From: Microplitis mediator | Lineage: Eukaryota; Arthropoda; Insecta; Hymenoptera; Braconidae | Assembly (NCBI RefSeq): GCF_029852145.1 | Contig: NC_079970.1 | Location: 20,588,331-20,652,330, forward strand | Direction: 5' to 3' | DNA: 64,000 bases | Part shown: positions 23,043 to 34,334 of the stretch, one piece after another | Numbering within the stretch: position 1 is the first letter of the stretch | Layout of the letters: the number at the start of each line of letters is the position of its first letter | Notes under the pieces: generated by a model | What the model saw: the letters and a program-made list of their open reading frames with translations, nothing else | Databases searched by the model: none | What the model was told of the DNA's origin: nothing | Made by a program: the position numbers and the translations under genes

Positions 23043-25596
23043 TATAAACATTGTTTTTAATAAAAAAAAAAAACAGTAACATTCTGTAAAACAATTTAAA
23101 AAATGAATACCTAAGCTTGTCGAGCTTTTCCTTGTGCTCATTATTGCGAACTTATAAACAATTTAAAAAATAAATAGTAAAAGATTTGTCAAGTTGTATA
23201 AAAGTTAAATTGTCTATACTGATGTTATATGTATAAACATATATCCAGTTAAACGTGGAAACATTTGAAATGTATTTTTTAGTTGAAGTAGACACGTGTG
23301 CGTATATTGGGTGAAAGTTTAATGTGTGGAAAGAGAGTACGCGGAAAGATTCGCGGAATGTGTTGTCGCAAGTGGTGTATAATACTCAGGATTCATGGGG
23401 TAGGAAAGCTCTTTCGGACTCGAGAGAAGAGGGAACTTGCGCGTAACGGAAAAATGGGATTCGTACACGAGTGTGTCGTATTCATCGTAGTCGACGTCGT
23501 GATTCAGGAACCTTGGACTGTACCATGAATTTTCAATGGCGGGGAAAACACTAGAGCATGGAGCATGATGCATGGCACTCTAAATCGAGTTTTCGTTCGT
23601 TTGTTAAACTTGCTTTTCGTTTTACCGTCTACTCTTACTACTATACCGAGTCTACTCCGACTATGCGCCACAGCAGACTCCGAAAAAGCTTTAAATTGTA
23701 ACCGAAAAATAAACAAGTGTTTAGATTTTACTATTTTTTTTTTCTTTTTTTTTTATCAACTTTATGAGTTTATGTAACGTAAAAAATTTTTTTAAAAGTA
23801 AAATAAAATAATTTAGTTGGTTAAAATTACATTTTCATTACACTGCGATGTTATATATTTCCAGTTCACTGTTGAACGTTCGTCACTTTAAAAAGTATGA
23901 AAGATGGATATCTTTCTGAGTAATAACTCAATTTCACTTCATCCGTCTACAAAGTTCTGGAAACGTAACGATGTTTCCTCGACTCTCTTAGAGTTACTTT
24001 TTTTTTTTTTTTTTTATACTTTTATTTTATTCGCGAACTCGGTTTTTATTTATATATATCTATATACATAAATATAAATATAAAATAAAATAGTACACGC
24101 TAGATATATTTTATAATTGAGCGCATGAAAGAAGCATTTGGAATAAAATTGTGTTTACATTTATGTCATTTTGAAAATAAATATTTATTCAGTTCTTGTG
24201 TAAATTAAATTTCATTGAATTATTTAACTCCCTTTGATATTTATAGCTCTAAATTGTTGCCAATAACACAGTCATTTAATATATATATATATATTATATA
24301 TATAATAAGTGAGTAATAAATATAAATATTATCAGTTTATTGAACAAACAGATGTTAAGGATAAAGATAAGAAGATAATTTATAAATCACCATCAATATA
24401 TATATTAATTTCTTTTTTTTTATCGCTGTAAGTTTGTTTTAATTTATAAGAAATCTTATGTGTTCTTGTCAGGTTTATTATCGTGTTAAACATTTTTATT
24501 TTCTATGAAATTTGTGAGCCACCGAAGTAAAAAACGTGAAGGCGTACATGAATCTTTTAACCTGGACCGTGTATAAATAATGCGGAAGTTGCGGAAGTGA
24601 TTTATCGTGAGAAAAAAAAAATACTGGATAATAAAAAAGTAAAAAGTACATTTAAAAGTAAAGGAAAAAAAGTAAAGAGGTAGAAGTAGTGGTAGAAATG
24701 GAGCTGGAGGAATAAGCAAGAATACGTAAATGAACGAAAAATGTGGACAGTACCAGGACGGAGAAGACACATGGTCCAGCCCGGTGGGTTACTTGGTGGC
24801 TGCGCTTACGTTATAAAGTAGACTGGTGCCTGGGCAACACACTGCACTGGTATATGGCTAAACACTGGGCATATATTATGGTTATTCGTCGAGGAATACA
24901 CGTCGGTGCAATTCGCAATGGGGGTCTTTAATTATGATTTACTAAAAGATTATTATTTTTTTATTTTCACTTTAAACCTTTTTTTTCCCGCGCCAAAATA
25001 TCTAGCAGACTCCCTGCCCTTTTTATACTTTTATTGCAATCGTATTCATTCACTAAATTTTTATGAATGAATTTATTTAATTAATTTATACTTCGTACTT
25101 TATTTATTGTAAATTTTAAAACCAACCGGTTTAATGTAAAAATAATTAATTTGAAACTTTTTTAAAATTAGCGGGTAATTTAAATTAAAGTGTTTATATT
25201 AATGACCGGGTCTTAATTACTGTACTTAAATAAAATAAATTATTTATTTATTTTTATTAACCCGGTAGTTAGTACACAGTTTATCGAATATTAATAAATA
25301 TGGACATGAATAGAAAAATTGGAAATTATTTTTGCAAGTCTCATTTTCTTAATAATTCTTTCCCAGTACTTTATTTTTTATTTTTAATAATTATTTCATC
25401 AAGCATGGAAACGATTTATTAACTGTAACACGTCTATTAGGCAGTACGACGTCTTAATACTGTACAAATATCACATATCGACGTCTTAATTAGCAAAATG
25501 TCTAACTCTATTTAAGAAAATCCTCCATTTATGCGAAAAAAAGTCATTTAACAATTTTTTTTTCGTCTAAAAATCAATTCCATATCTACTACATAT
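23043..25596. other. Noncoding DNA with two GC-richer islands
   Basis: Islands at 23290-23700 and 24480-24930 are non-repetitive and carry overlapping open frames of 60-94 codons on both strands, with no domain recognised. TA-rich runs occur at 24279-24305. Other parts are AT-rich. No transposon ends found. Confidence 0.5.
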
Positions 25597-26064
25597 CCTG
25601 AGTCAAAAAGCAAATTCTAGTTTAGTCTTCAAAAGCCTCAATTCCTTTGATGTTTTATTTGCTGCTCAGAAAGTAACTCTACTTTAGTACTCAAAATTCT
25701 CAATGAGACCTATGAGGTCTAAATTTTGAGTTATAAGTAAGACCTCAAAATCCTCAACGAATGAAAAGTTATACTTCGGACTTTGGAAAATTTTAGATAG
25801 AAAAGGGAGGGGAGAGAATGCGTCGAATGAGATCTTTGAGGTTCAAATATGGATAAAATTATTCTTGTACGTTTTCAGTATTTTGAGACTCTAATTATGG
25901 TCCAGTTTGGTCCTCAAAATGGTAAAATGGGTCGTAACTACTACTCTGAGAACTAAACTAGGATAACTTTCTATACTGTCGTAAATCTCAAAATTCTAAA
26001 TTGATCCTCAAAAACCCGATTGAGAACTTTGAGACATAAATCCGAATTTGTTTTTTGACTCGGG
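25597..26064 (+). mobile_element. MITE family A, copy A3
   Basis: About 468 bp, ends CCTGAGTCAAAAAGCAAATT and TTTTTTGACTCGGG, the first with one change from the consensus. AT lies on both sides, giving a likely AT target duplication. The interior aligns along its full length with A1 and A2. Confidence 0.88.
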
Positions 26065-26984
26065 ATATAATATTTTTGTGTAGGTTACTCAAATAATATT
26101 TTTTTTTTATTATTAGTATATCTGAAAATTGCACAGAATCATCTACTAAAAAATATTAAGCCAGACAATTTGCTAATTAGAACGTCGACATCAATAATTA
26201 ATTCAAATTTATCAAATATTAATAAACTTATACTTAATATTGATCAGCAGCCTATCAAATGTTGATATAAATTTACTAATATTTAGTCGATGTAAAAGAT
26301 TATTGTTTAATAAGTATAGTCGAACATTCAATACACATAATTCATCAAATGTCAGTAAATTTTTTTCTCAGTGTAACTTTGAATAATTTATTAACTTAAA
26401 ATGGCCGGACGGTAGTTTTAGAAAAATATAAAAATAAAATGTATTAGTTAGAGTTATTTTGATGCTAACTAACAAGTACGTGGTTTTAAAAAAATAATAT
26501 AAAAAAGCAGGACGTTTATATTTTTTTTATCTGTTTTTAAGACAGTTATAAAAATAGAATGAGACTGAGGTAGCGAAATAAAAGTAAATGTGTTGTGAAG
26601 ACGATGTTATAGAGTACGAAGAACCCTCAGGAGTCTGGAGATGAAATCACCCGACAAATTTCACTCCCAATAACTACTTGCGGTCGAGTACTGTCAATGT
26701 TTATGAGATTTTGTGGTCCTCATGGAATTATTTTATAACTTGGACGCACTGAATTTCTCATCACCAAAAACATAATAGTCGAATACACAACACAACAATA
26801 ATTTTATCTTCTACACGCGTGTTTTGAGGTGTTATACAGATTAAATTTTTTATTGTTATCATTTTTTACTCTTATTTCATTTTCTTTCACTAAACTCATT
26901 ACAAGTTAGTAGTTCGGGCGGTTTAAAAAATTTTTTAACGCTGGTTTGTCATTTCCTCGTTACATTACTTATGTATTGTATTGT

Positions 26985-27036
<52 letters not shown>

Positions 27037-27760
27037 CACGGCAAAGTATAACGTTTTATGCATCACCTATACATAGCAATATATTGGCTTGGGAATGTTC
27101 GTTTACCGGCGTCAAGGTTAAACCGGTTCCTCCTGCGCACATCTCCAAACTTATTAATATTACGAGCTGAATGGATATTTAATTTTATTGCGGGTTTTTT
27201 AAAACGCTTTTTACGGCTTAAACTTGTGCACCGTGCTATTGAACGTCTCCTTTTTTTTCTTTTCATTATTAATATATTTAACGTGTATTCAGCCAGCGAT
27301 TAATTTATAAAAATACTTAATAATTGAATCAACTATTTAAAATAGCTTGTTAAGCGAACGTTTTCAAGAAATTAAGGCAACATAACGTTACATAATAATA
27401 ATGTTATAGTTTAAAAAGTTTAATACCATTAATTTAATCCGTAATCTCTTTTATCGTAAACAAAAAAAAATAACATAATAAATTTAATTTTTTTACTTTA
27501 ATGTATTAAAATACACTTAGAGATTAAATAATTTTTTTTAAAATTTCACTCATGGGCGGGTTCTGTTTTTAACTGCTATTGAATTTAATTATTTTTGGAT
27601 ATTATGTTTTAATTAATGTAACATCCATCACGATTGTGTCATTAAAATTCTTCAGATTTTTTTTTAAAAATAATTTATTTTATATTACATATTTTTCATT
27701 GATAAAAGTTTGCGGGATAAAATAAATTTTTTGAACCAAAAAATATATGACATATATATA
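26065..27760. other. AT-rich noncoding DNA
   Basis: No gene seen. Contains the long TA microsatellite listed separately. The stretch at 26580-26740 is somewhat GC-richer. Open frames at 27.06-27.30 kb on both strands are mirror images of the same sequence and carry no domain. Confidence 0.5.
26989..27027. repeat. (TA)n microsatellite
   Basis: About 39 bp of uninterrupted TA repeat, the longest in the window, followed by TGTATGTATG. It encodes an artificial I-Y run in one open frame. Confidence 0.95.
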
Positions 27761-28018
27761 CGGAGTGAGTGCGAGCGGATGACTGATTATTTATTTAATC
27801 TCGGAGTGAAATTTACTCCAAAGGGGAGTTGATTTCAATTTTGATCTCCGAATCGGAGTGAATAAGGATTTAAATAAAATCCAGATCACTCCAAAATTAC
27901 TCATTTAAAAAAAAAATTCTCTATTTATTCCGTATGCAGAACGATTTTTTCAAAAACTCCGAAACTCTGAGTGACGGAATGAATTCGGGCTTGAAATAAA
28001 ATCCGTAATCACTCCCGG
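27761..28018. mobile_element. Family Z fragment, copy Z2
   Basis: Shares with Z1 the interior motifs CTCGGAGTGAAATTTACTCC, AAATAAAATCCAGATCACTC and TATGCAGAACGATTT, in the same order. No clear terminal inverted repeat remains, so the outer ends are approximate. The uninterrupted stretch around CCAGATCACTCC gives the reference sequence for the A2 insertion point in Z1. Confidence 0.65.
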
Positions 28019-29736
28019 TTATTTAATGTGTACGTTTGGAAGATGAAAATAAACATCTTGAGGCTTAGTTTTGATGCAATTAAATTTTTTTTACTCAATA
28101 TGAACTAATAGCCTGGAGTTAAGAAAATTTAATTAGTAGAAAATTATGAAATTTTTAAGTTGAGATTAACGACCATCTAAAAATTTTTTAGTGGCCATAT
28201 TTTTCAGGCTGGCAAACTTGCATTATTTTCTATAGACCCCAAGAAAAGTTTTTGACTTAAAAAAAAAAAATTTCTCAAAAATAATGACTAATTTTGCCCC
28301 GGGCGCCCTTACTATTAATTAAACTTTGGAATATCGTTTTCGAGGACAAAAATTTTTTTCTTCCCCTAAACCAACCGAGACATTACGAAAACATATTTAC
28401 ACAGATACTCTCGGGTTTTAACGCCAGTCTTTGCTGAACTGAAGTTCAAAAACTCATTTTTTGACATTCAATATTTATCTCATAAGACCACGAAGATTAT
28501 TAATTATAGAATAGTTAATTAAAAAAAAAAATAGTAAACAAAAGATCTAAATTTATTTACTTGGATCCGGCTTATTCAAAAGCTCTGGTCTTTAATACCC
28601 AGCATATTCCATAATATGACATACAACAGAGTAAAGTGATCGTAAAGCTCGTGGCGGTGAGCTGAAGTAAATTGCCAGCGACGATTAAACCAGCGGTTAC
28701 TCGTACCAACACAAGCTGGAAAATAATAAAACTCACAAAGCAAGAGAGTGAGTAAGAGAGAAAGAGGTTTGTCATGAAGAAAGAGAAAGAGACTGGAGTT
28801 GACTCAGGACTACAGACTGCAGAGTGTAGAGCAAATGGCATTTCACTGGTCGGTGAAACCTTTTGGCTGAGGTGCATAAGTTAGTATTTTAGAGTTTACG
28901 TGACCACAGATCTCACTCTTCATTGTCAGCATCACAGTTCACTAGCTAGCAATATGTATACATATATGTATATATATATATATATATACATGCATATATG
29001 CATACCATAGCAAACCATATAACATAGCATTATTGACCGCGGCCACGAAATTGCTCACGGCTAATCAAACGGTTGTAAAAGTCCTTGGCATACGTACGCC
29101 GTGGACGGTCAATACAAATGCGTCGCGTCATTTAACCTGGACATGAACATAAAATCCATGTACTTTTATTTCATCTCTTTGTAAATATATATACATATTT
29201 TATCTTACTCAGTCTTGTTTCTCTTTCTCTTTTATTCGAGTGTAATAATTTTTTTAGCCGAAACTTTCTCTCCCTTTTTCTCTGCCCTCCCGACTAATAT
29301 TGTCTCTCTTGTACAACTGTAGGACTGATGGCGGCGGCATCAGCCTATATAGATTGTACGAAAATACGTAGGACCGTTATGCGCCCGCGTGAATGTTCAA
29401 TGCAAGCTGGATAGTCACGATCGGGTTTGCAAATAACGGTGTACGCAAAATTACAAAGCAATCGGTTCGCTTCACCAGTTCACGCGCATGCATACGCAAT
29501 CATTTATTTTTTCATTATTATTATTATTATTATCATCATCATTATTATTTTTTTAAGCTTTACGAATCAACTAAAAATATGAATAATCAATGAACATAAC
29601 TCGGTGTGTTCATTTTATTTATTCGTTTTTTTGTTGTAAATATTACACTATCTGTATATTATCCGTGTATAATATTATTTTTATTGCTTGGATATTTATT
29701 AACGATAAATCTTAGTGATATCGCTTGATAACGATA
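28019..29736. other. Noncoding DNA with GC-richer islands
   Basis: Islands at 28560-28930, 29030-29160 and 29270-29490. The minus-strand frame of 101 codons at 28.57-28.88 kb is hydrophobic but has no recognisable domain or family signature. TA-rich run at 28969-28988 and a (TTA)n/(TCA)n run at 29513-29545. No transposon ends seen. Confidence 0.45.
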
Positions 29737-29834
29737 CCTGTTTTATTGAGAAATAATTTGTTTTTATTAATTATAGAAAGCTAATATACATATATATTTT
29801 TTACTAATTAATTAACATGTTTACTAAAAGCCTA
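29737..29834 (+). repeat. Duplicated host segment D, left copy
   Basis: A 98-bp segment from CCTGTTTTATTGAGAAATAA to GTTTACTAAAAGCCTA. It recurs at 30559-30656 with about five differences. Both copies are bounded by TA at each end. Transposon I sequence fills the space between the copies. Confidence 0.9.
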
Positions 29835-29836
29835 TA

Positions 29837-30354
29837 CTGTAAAAAATCAGCGGTGTGGGTATTAAAATCGGCGGTGTTAAATTTCAACACCAAAAGCGGT
29901 GTAAAAATAATGCCGCCACCGGTGTAAATATTCTGTACCGGTGTTAAAAAAAATTCCCCGGTGTTAAAATAATGCCACCGCCGATTTAAATATTCTAAAC
30001 CGGTGTTAAAATATTTTAGTTTGTGAATATTTACTTACTCAATAACTATACTTGTTAATAAATGATATTTTTATTAATTTTCATAAAGAACTGACATTTT
30101 TTGTGTTTTATAATCTTTAAAGTTAATACTCTAAGCGGACGCAATTTACCCCGCTTTTACACCGGCATTACTCCGCTTTTACACCTGTTACCCCACTTTT
30201 ACACCGGTATTACTCCGCTTTTACTCCGGTTACCCCGCTTTAACACCGGTATTTTTAACACCGGTGTATTACTCCTCCTGAACCGGTGTAATTTTATTTT
30301 AACACCGGGCGGAGTTAAAACAAGTCCATTTTAACACCGCTCTTTTTACAAGTG
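29837..30354. mobile_element. Non-autonomous element I1 with GGTGTTAAAA motifs
   Basis: About 518 bp between TA dinucleotides. Ends CTGTAAAAAATCAGCGGTG on the left and CACCGCTCTTTTTACAAGTG on the right are imperfectly inverted. The interior is built from CACCGG, CGGTGTTAAAA and their complements, and carries a 42-bp tandem repeat at 30146-30270. The translated frame over the tandem repeat (repeats of F-Y-T-G-I-T-P-L-L) is an artefact. Confidence 0.8.
30146..30270. repeat. 42-bp tandem repeat inside I1
   Basis: About 2.6 units of a 42-bp unit beginning TTACCCCGCTTTTACACCGG, followed by ATTACTCCGCTTTTAC. The units differ at a few positions each. Confidence 0.8.
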
Positions 30355-30479
30355 TATTCCCGCAATGGTTGAATCATCTATGCATACAATTTTTTAACCT
30401 TTAAAAATCTTCGATACCATACATTATGGCGCTTACGCCCATACTGGCATAGTGATATCCGCAAAATATTTTTAACCGT
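30355..30479 (+). mobile_element. Truncated right end of element G (G2)
   Basis: Matches G1 from TATTCCCGCAATGGTTGAAT (4393) to the G1 right end (here TTTTTAACCGT), but lacks H1 and the sequence around it. This makes it the empty-site reference for H1. Its left part is missing; it abuts the TA at the right edge of I1. Confidence 0.85.
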
Positions 30480-30556
30480 TTACACCGGTGTAATTTCATT
30501 TTAACACCGGGCGGAGTTAAAATAAATCCATTTTTAACACCGCTCTTTTTACAGTG
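30480..30556. mobile_element. Right-end fragment of a second I copy
   Basis: Repeats the last 70-75 bp of I1 (ACCGGTGTAATTTCATTTTA through GGGCGGAGTTAAAA to CACCGCTCTTTTTACAGTG), followed by TA and the right copy of segment D. Together with G2 it looks like the remainder of an I copy that carried a G insertion. Confidence 0.85.
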
Positions 30557-30558
30557 TA

Positions 30559-30656
30559 CCTGTTTTACTGAGAAATAATAAGTTTTTATTAATTATAGAA
30601 AGCTAATATACATATATATTTTTTACTAATTAATTAGCATGTTTACAAAAAGCCTA
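30559..30656 (+). repeat. Duplicated host segment D, right copy
   Basis: Second copy of 29737-29834, about 95 percent identical by hand alignment. After it the sequence continues ATAAATATGAGC, which is presumably the original flank of D. Confidence 0.9.
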
Positions 30657-31893
30657 ATAAATATGAGCAGTAAAAATATCAAATTTTTTCCAACTTATAT
30701 AAAAATAAATTGGATATTACGGCTTGATATCGTTAACCATTTTTTTTCTATTCTATTCTATTGTATATATATGTCTGGCCTTTCAACAATAAAGGAAATA
30801 TGTATACACGTTCATTTATAATAAAAATATTGAAATATACAAAAGTGGCACATACTCCTCGACAATGTCGTCAGAAAGTTCTTTGGTAAATTACCCAAAG
30901 AATTCGCAATGCAAAACGGAATTGGCAAGAGTCATTGAAATCTGTAGTACTATAGACATGTATGTCGATGTATATAAAGAAGGAAATGTGTATATATATG
31001 TATGTATGATAATAAAAATAAAAAAGTAAAGTGAAGTGAGGAAAATCGATTGGCACAAAACGAGCTCTCGGGACTTCGGTAGGCGGTTCTGATCAAACGA
31101 GCAACCCGCCGGCTTTTTAGCTTTTGTAGATGCTCGTCCTGAGTTTGAGACGTCACGCGCAAGTTAAGCCCTACTCTATATTATATATATATACTCTTTT
31201 ACTCTGTAATAAAGTATAAGAGCCACTGTGTCCGACAAAAGCTCTCATGTCATAATATAAAGAATATTATAGCACTAAAATTACATCATGCCCCAATAAA
31301 TATCATGACAGATATCAGCGAGACGTTGTCTTATCGTCATTATTTAAATAACGACAGCATCATCCGTTTCAATTACAACTAATCATCCTTTGTACATAAA
31401 TTTATTTACACAAAGGCCGAGTGTTTTATTGATATAAAGACATAGCCGGCATGTTACTTCTAATGATTCATTCGCTGTTGTGTAATTCTTGTAATTATCT
31501 TGTGTACGTGCTTTATTTCAAGACGAGTATCACTTCTTGCATGCACTATTGCTGTGTATTTTTTTTTTTTTTTTTTTTTTTTGCACGTTTTATTTATTTT
31601 TACTTCTTGTTCTTTCTATTTTGTATGTAAGCTGCGGCAAGTACATACATAACTACAACATTGTATGCATCACACGCATTACCAATGCGCCTCTTTTTTC
31701 CTTCGCAGATATATTTTATTATGTTAAGTTGTTTTATATTCAAAACATTCCCGACTCTAATTAATGTTTCAATACTATCAGCTGTTTTATTCATATAAAT
31801 ATTTTTAAAAAAATTAAATTATTTTATACTGACTGTTTGCTTTTATTAATTAATCCGATTGCTTTTTATGTACGTCTAGTGGGTACAAATATA
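30657..31893. other. AT-rich noncoding DNA
   Basis: No gene or transposon recognised. GC-richer at 31030-31170. A (T)n run lies at about 31560-31582. A small perfect hairpin (TTCTTTGG, 8-base loop, CCAAAGAA) lies at 30879-30902. Confidence 0.5.
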
Positions 31894-32174
31894 GGGGAGG
31901 CTCTGATAAAACGGAGTGTTCAAAAATTTGGTATTAATTGTTGTTTTTAATCGTAATTTACTGCCTGTAAGCAATTTAGATAAGGGTATTTTATGTAAAC
32001 TGTATTTTGTACCCCCAAAATTAAAAAAAAGCTTTTTTTTTTCAAACGTTCTTTAGACTTTCCAAAATTATATTTGTCAATGTAATTGAACATCATTTTG
32101 AATTTTTTTTTGTTATACTTTCTCAAAAATCGAGGGTCAGTCGAAGAATGTTAATGACTTTTGTTTTATGACAA

Positions 32175-32619
32175 CCCACTCTCTTAAAATGAATTAGTGA
32201 AAAGTAGTACAATCAGTGAATATTCACTGATTGCACTACTTTTCACTGATTCATTTCCAGAGAGCATACAAAGTCGCCGAGCTTCGAAATTTTCCCATAG
32301 ATCGGCCGATGCCTGGTTTGCAATGATTGGCCAATAAATGGCTAACTATACTGGCCCGTGCATGGTGAATCATTGGTAGCCATCTTTTTGCTCATAAAAA
32401 CGGCCCACAATTAGCCGCCGTTTGTTGACCAACGGTTTGATCAAGTGCTCTTGATGACAAGCTTTGGCCAATGATTGATTGCTACGATTGGCCAATGCTT
32501 GCAACTGCCATGCTTGGCATAACGTTATCATCCGATATTTAGCCGATCTTCGGCCGATGCTTGAAAATCGGCAGCCATTCACGACCCAGTGATGGGCCGA
32601 CTTTTTTGTTTTGTATGGG
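32175..32619. mobile_element. MITE family L, copy L1 (nested in R2, holds M1)
   Basis: The left terminus CCCATACAAAG is split by M1 after CCCA. The right terminus on the other strand is CCCATACAAAACAAAAAAG. Flanked by AA duplications (two more A than the uninterrupted R1 sequence). The interior repeats TTGGCCAAT-like motifs and aligns at very high identity with L2 at 62.6 kb. A 70-codon minus-strand frame across it is an artefact. Confidence 0.88.
32179..32264. mobile_element. Near-perfect 86-bp palindrome M1, nested in L1
   Basis: The arms are about 43 bp with four mismatches, starting CTCTCTTAAAATGAATTAGT on the left and, on the other strand, CTCTCTGGAAATGAATCAGT on the right; they meet at TGAATATTCA. 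CA lies on both sides, and family L without the insertion reads CCCATACAAAG, so the CA is a target duplication. M1 is therefore a minimal, all-arm MITE. Confidence 0.9.
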
Positions 32620-32922
32620 AAAAACTATTAAAAATTTTTTTTCTTCCTTTGCATCTAATGATTATGTAAGACATAATTTTTCTGTATGTAAATTACTCAC
32701 AAAAAATTTCGATTTAATCAAATTTATTTAATATCCAAAAATTTTTTTTTTCACCTGTTCTCGGGGATACCCTATTTTGCCCGCAGAAATAAAAATTTTT
32801 TTTTTTAATGACAACTGAAAATTTTTTCTATTTACTTTGAATATCGATAAAAAAAAAAAAAAAATAGCGTATTTGAGTCCTCAAAAACTTTGTATCGCCT
32901 TTATACTGCCCGCCCCCCTCAA

Positions 32923-33903
32923 TAAAAGAAAAAAAAATTTCAATTTTTGAAAATAGTCTAACAAAAACTCCTATAAAATGAATCGATATTTTTTTTCAAG
33001 AAAATTATTATTTTTACCTTCAATTTCCTACAACGTTCATCAAGCCTCTGCTGTTTTTATGTTTCTATTTTTTTCTATTACATTATTAATGTCTCTCACA
33101 AAAAAAAAGTATTGAGCTGTAGGTTTGAAGCCTTTGAGGAATAAAAAAAAGTAGTGATAAATAAAATAATCGATAGGTGGATAAAAAGTTTGAGATTAAT
33201 TAATTGTCTGGTCAGCTGGTTGGGTGCAAAGCCTAGTACCGCGTAACCTCTATAGAAATGGGTGCGGTGGTAGAGACACACGGTGCGATAACTCTTTCGG
33301 TATCAGGGTTCACTCGCGTTTAGTTTGTCGAGTAGAGTTGGGGCCCAGTGGCTGCACTAGGATATAGGATAGAAGAGCAGAGCTGAGTAGAACGGATAGG
33401 ACGGGAGTAAAAGAGCTGGACTGCTCGTACCAGCAGGTTCAAACGAGAGGGTTTAGGTTGTCCGTAACAGGGGGAAGGGAGAAGAGATCGTTGAGTCGGG
33501 TAACGAGAGGATTAAGAGCCGAGTGACATGGCGCCACATGTTCACGGGCGAGAATTATCGTCGCAATTACGGCTAACGTCAACCTCTCCGCATCGACTTC
33601 CGTTCTATTCGCGAGTCCAGCGACGAGAGACGTCGTTATATATATATGTACATAGATATAGATATATGTAATGGCATAGATTCTCACCCTCTCTATTCTC
33701 ATTACTTGGTTCACAGCACATCGATTCAATATTGACTCGGATATTGATTTTTTTACACTGATTTTTTTTGACTTGTACATTAACTCGCTCAGATTTATTA
33801 AATTACCACACATTTTTTTCTACACTTCTATCAATATATTTATTAAAAACTTTTTTTTAATCCTTTCCACGTTGACTCTCAATAAAAACAATCTAAATAA
33901 ATA
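32923..33903. other. Noncoding DNA with one GC-richer island
   Basis: The island at 33220-33630 is non-repetitive, GC-richer and purine-biased on the plus strand. It carries a 124-codon minus-strand frame with no domain seen. It could be an untranslated or regulatory segment, but nothing here is decisive. Confidence 0.45.
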
Positions 33904-34334
33904 AGATGGTATCAAAGTTAGCCGACGTCTAATAATTTTTGGATTATTTTCAAAACGATAAAGTATGAAAAAAAAAATATTTTTAAAAATTGCACCCAGA
34001 ATTTTTTTGATTTCCTACAAGTGCAAATTTTTTTTTTTAGTTTTTTATTTGGTGACCGACCTAATGAACTTTGAAAATTGAACTTTGGTAAATTTGAACT
34101 ATTATGAATAAAACATGAAAAACATGAAAAAAAAAATTATATAAAAAAAAATATTTTTGATAAAAGAAATACTAAATTATTCAAAGTTCAAATTTACAAG
34201 TTCAAATTGCCAAAGTTCAAATTTCTAAGTTCAAATTTTCGAAGTTCATTAGGTATGGAACCTTTTATTTTTGTAATTGATTTGTAGAAAAAAAAATACG
34301 GAAATTAGCAATTGTCTGTGAACTTCAGGATCAT
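33904..34334 (-). mobile_element. MITE family B, copy B3, reverse orientation (holds F1)
   Basis: Reads as the reverse complement of B2: the left end is GGTATCAAAGTTAGCCGACG, the right end GTGAACTTCAGGATCAT. It is interrupted in the middle by F1; B2 without the insertion is about 206 bp. Confidence 0.8.
34051..34262. mobile_element. MITE F1 nested in B3
   Basis: About 212 bp with inverted ends sharing ACCTAATGAACTT and then GAAAATT. The right half contains five or so tandem AAGTTCAAATT units (about 34187-34250), and the left half has the complementary pattern. The outermost bases (GGTGACCG on the left, ATGGAACC on the right) match only loosely, so the exact edges are uncertain by several bases. 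Confidence 0.7.

Larger units (their letters stand above)
31894..32922. mobile_element. Element family R, copy R2 (interrupted by L1)
   Basis: Bounded by TA with G-rich left end GGGGAGGCTCTGATAAAACG and C-rich right end TACTGCCCGCCCCCCTCAA. Its two halves align with R1 at 36.2-36.7 kb (for example ACTGAAAATTTTTTCTATTT and TTTGCCCGCAGAAAT). L1 interrupts it between ATGACAA and AAAAACTATT, where R1 reads ATGATAAAAACTATT. No coding sequence remains. The G/C-rich ends are of the kind seen in pogo/Tigger-like elements; that label is an inference. Confidence 0.7.

Noticed and set aside
28572..28877. 101-codon minus-strand hydrophobic frame that could suggest a small membrane protein
   Set aside because: No family signature, no splice signals that I can support and no repeat of it elsewhere. 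Hydrophobic frames are common by chance in T-rich strands.
30146..30270. Regularly spaced repeats that could be taken for a CRISPR array
   Set aside because: The 42-bp units are contiguous with no unique spacers, and the repeat belongs to element I1 in a eukaryotic context.
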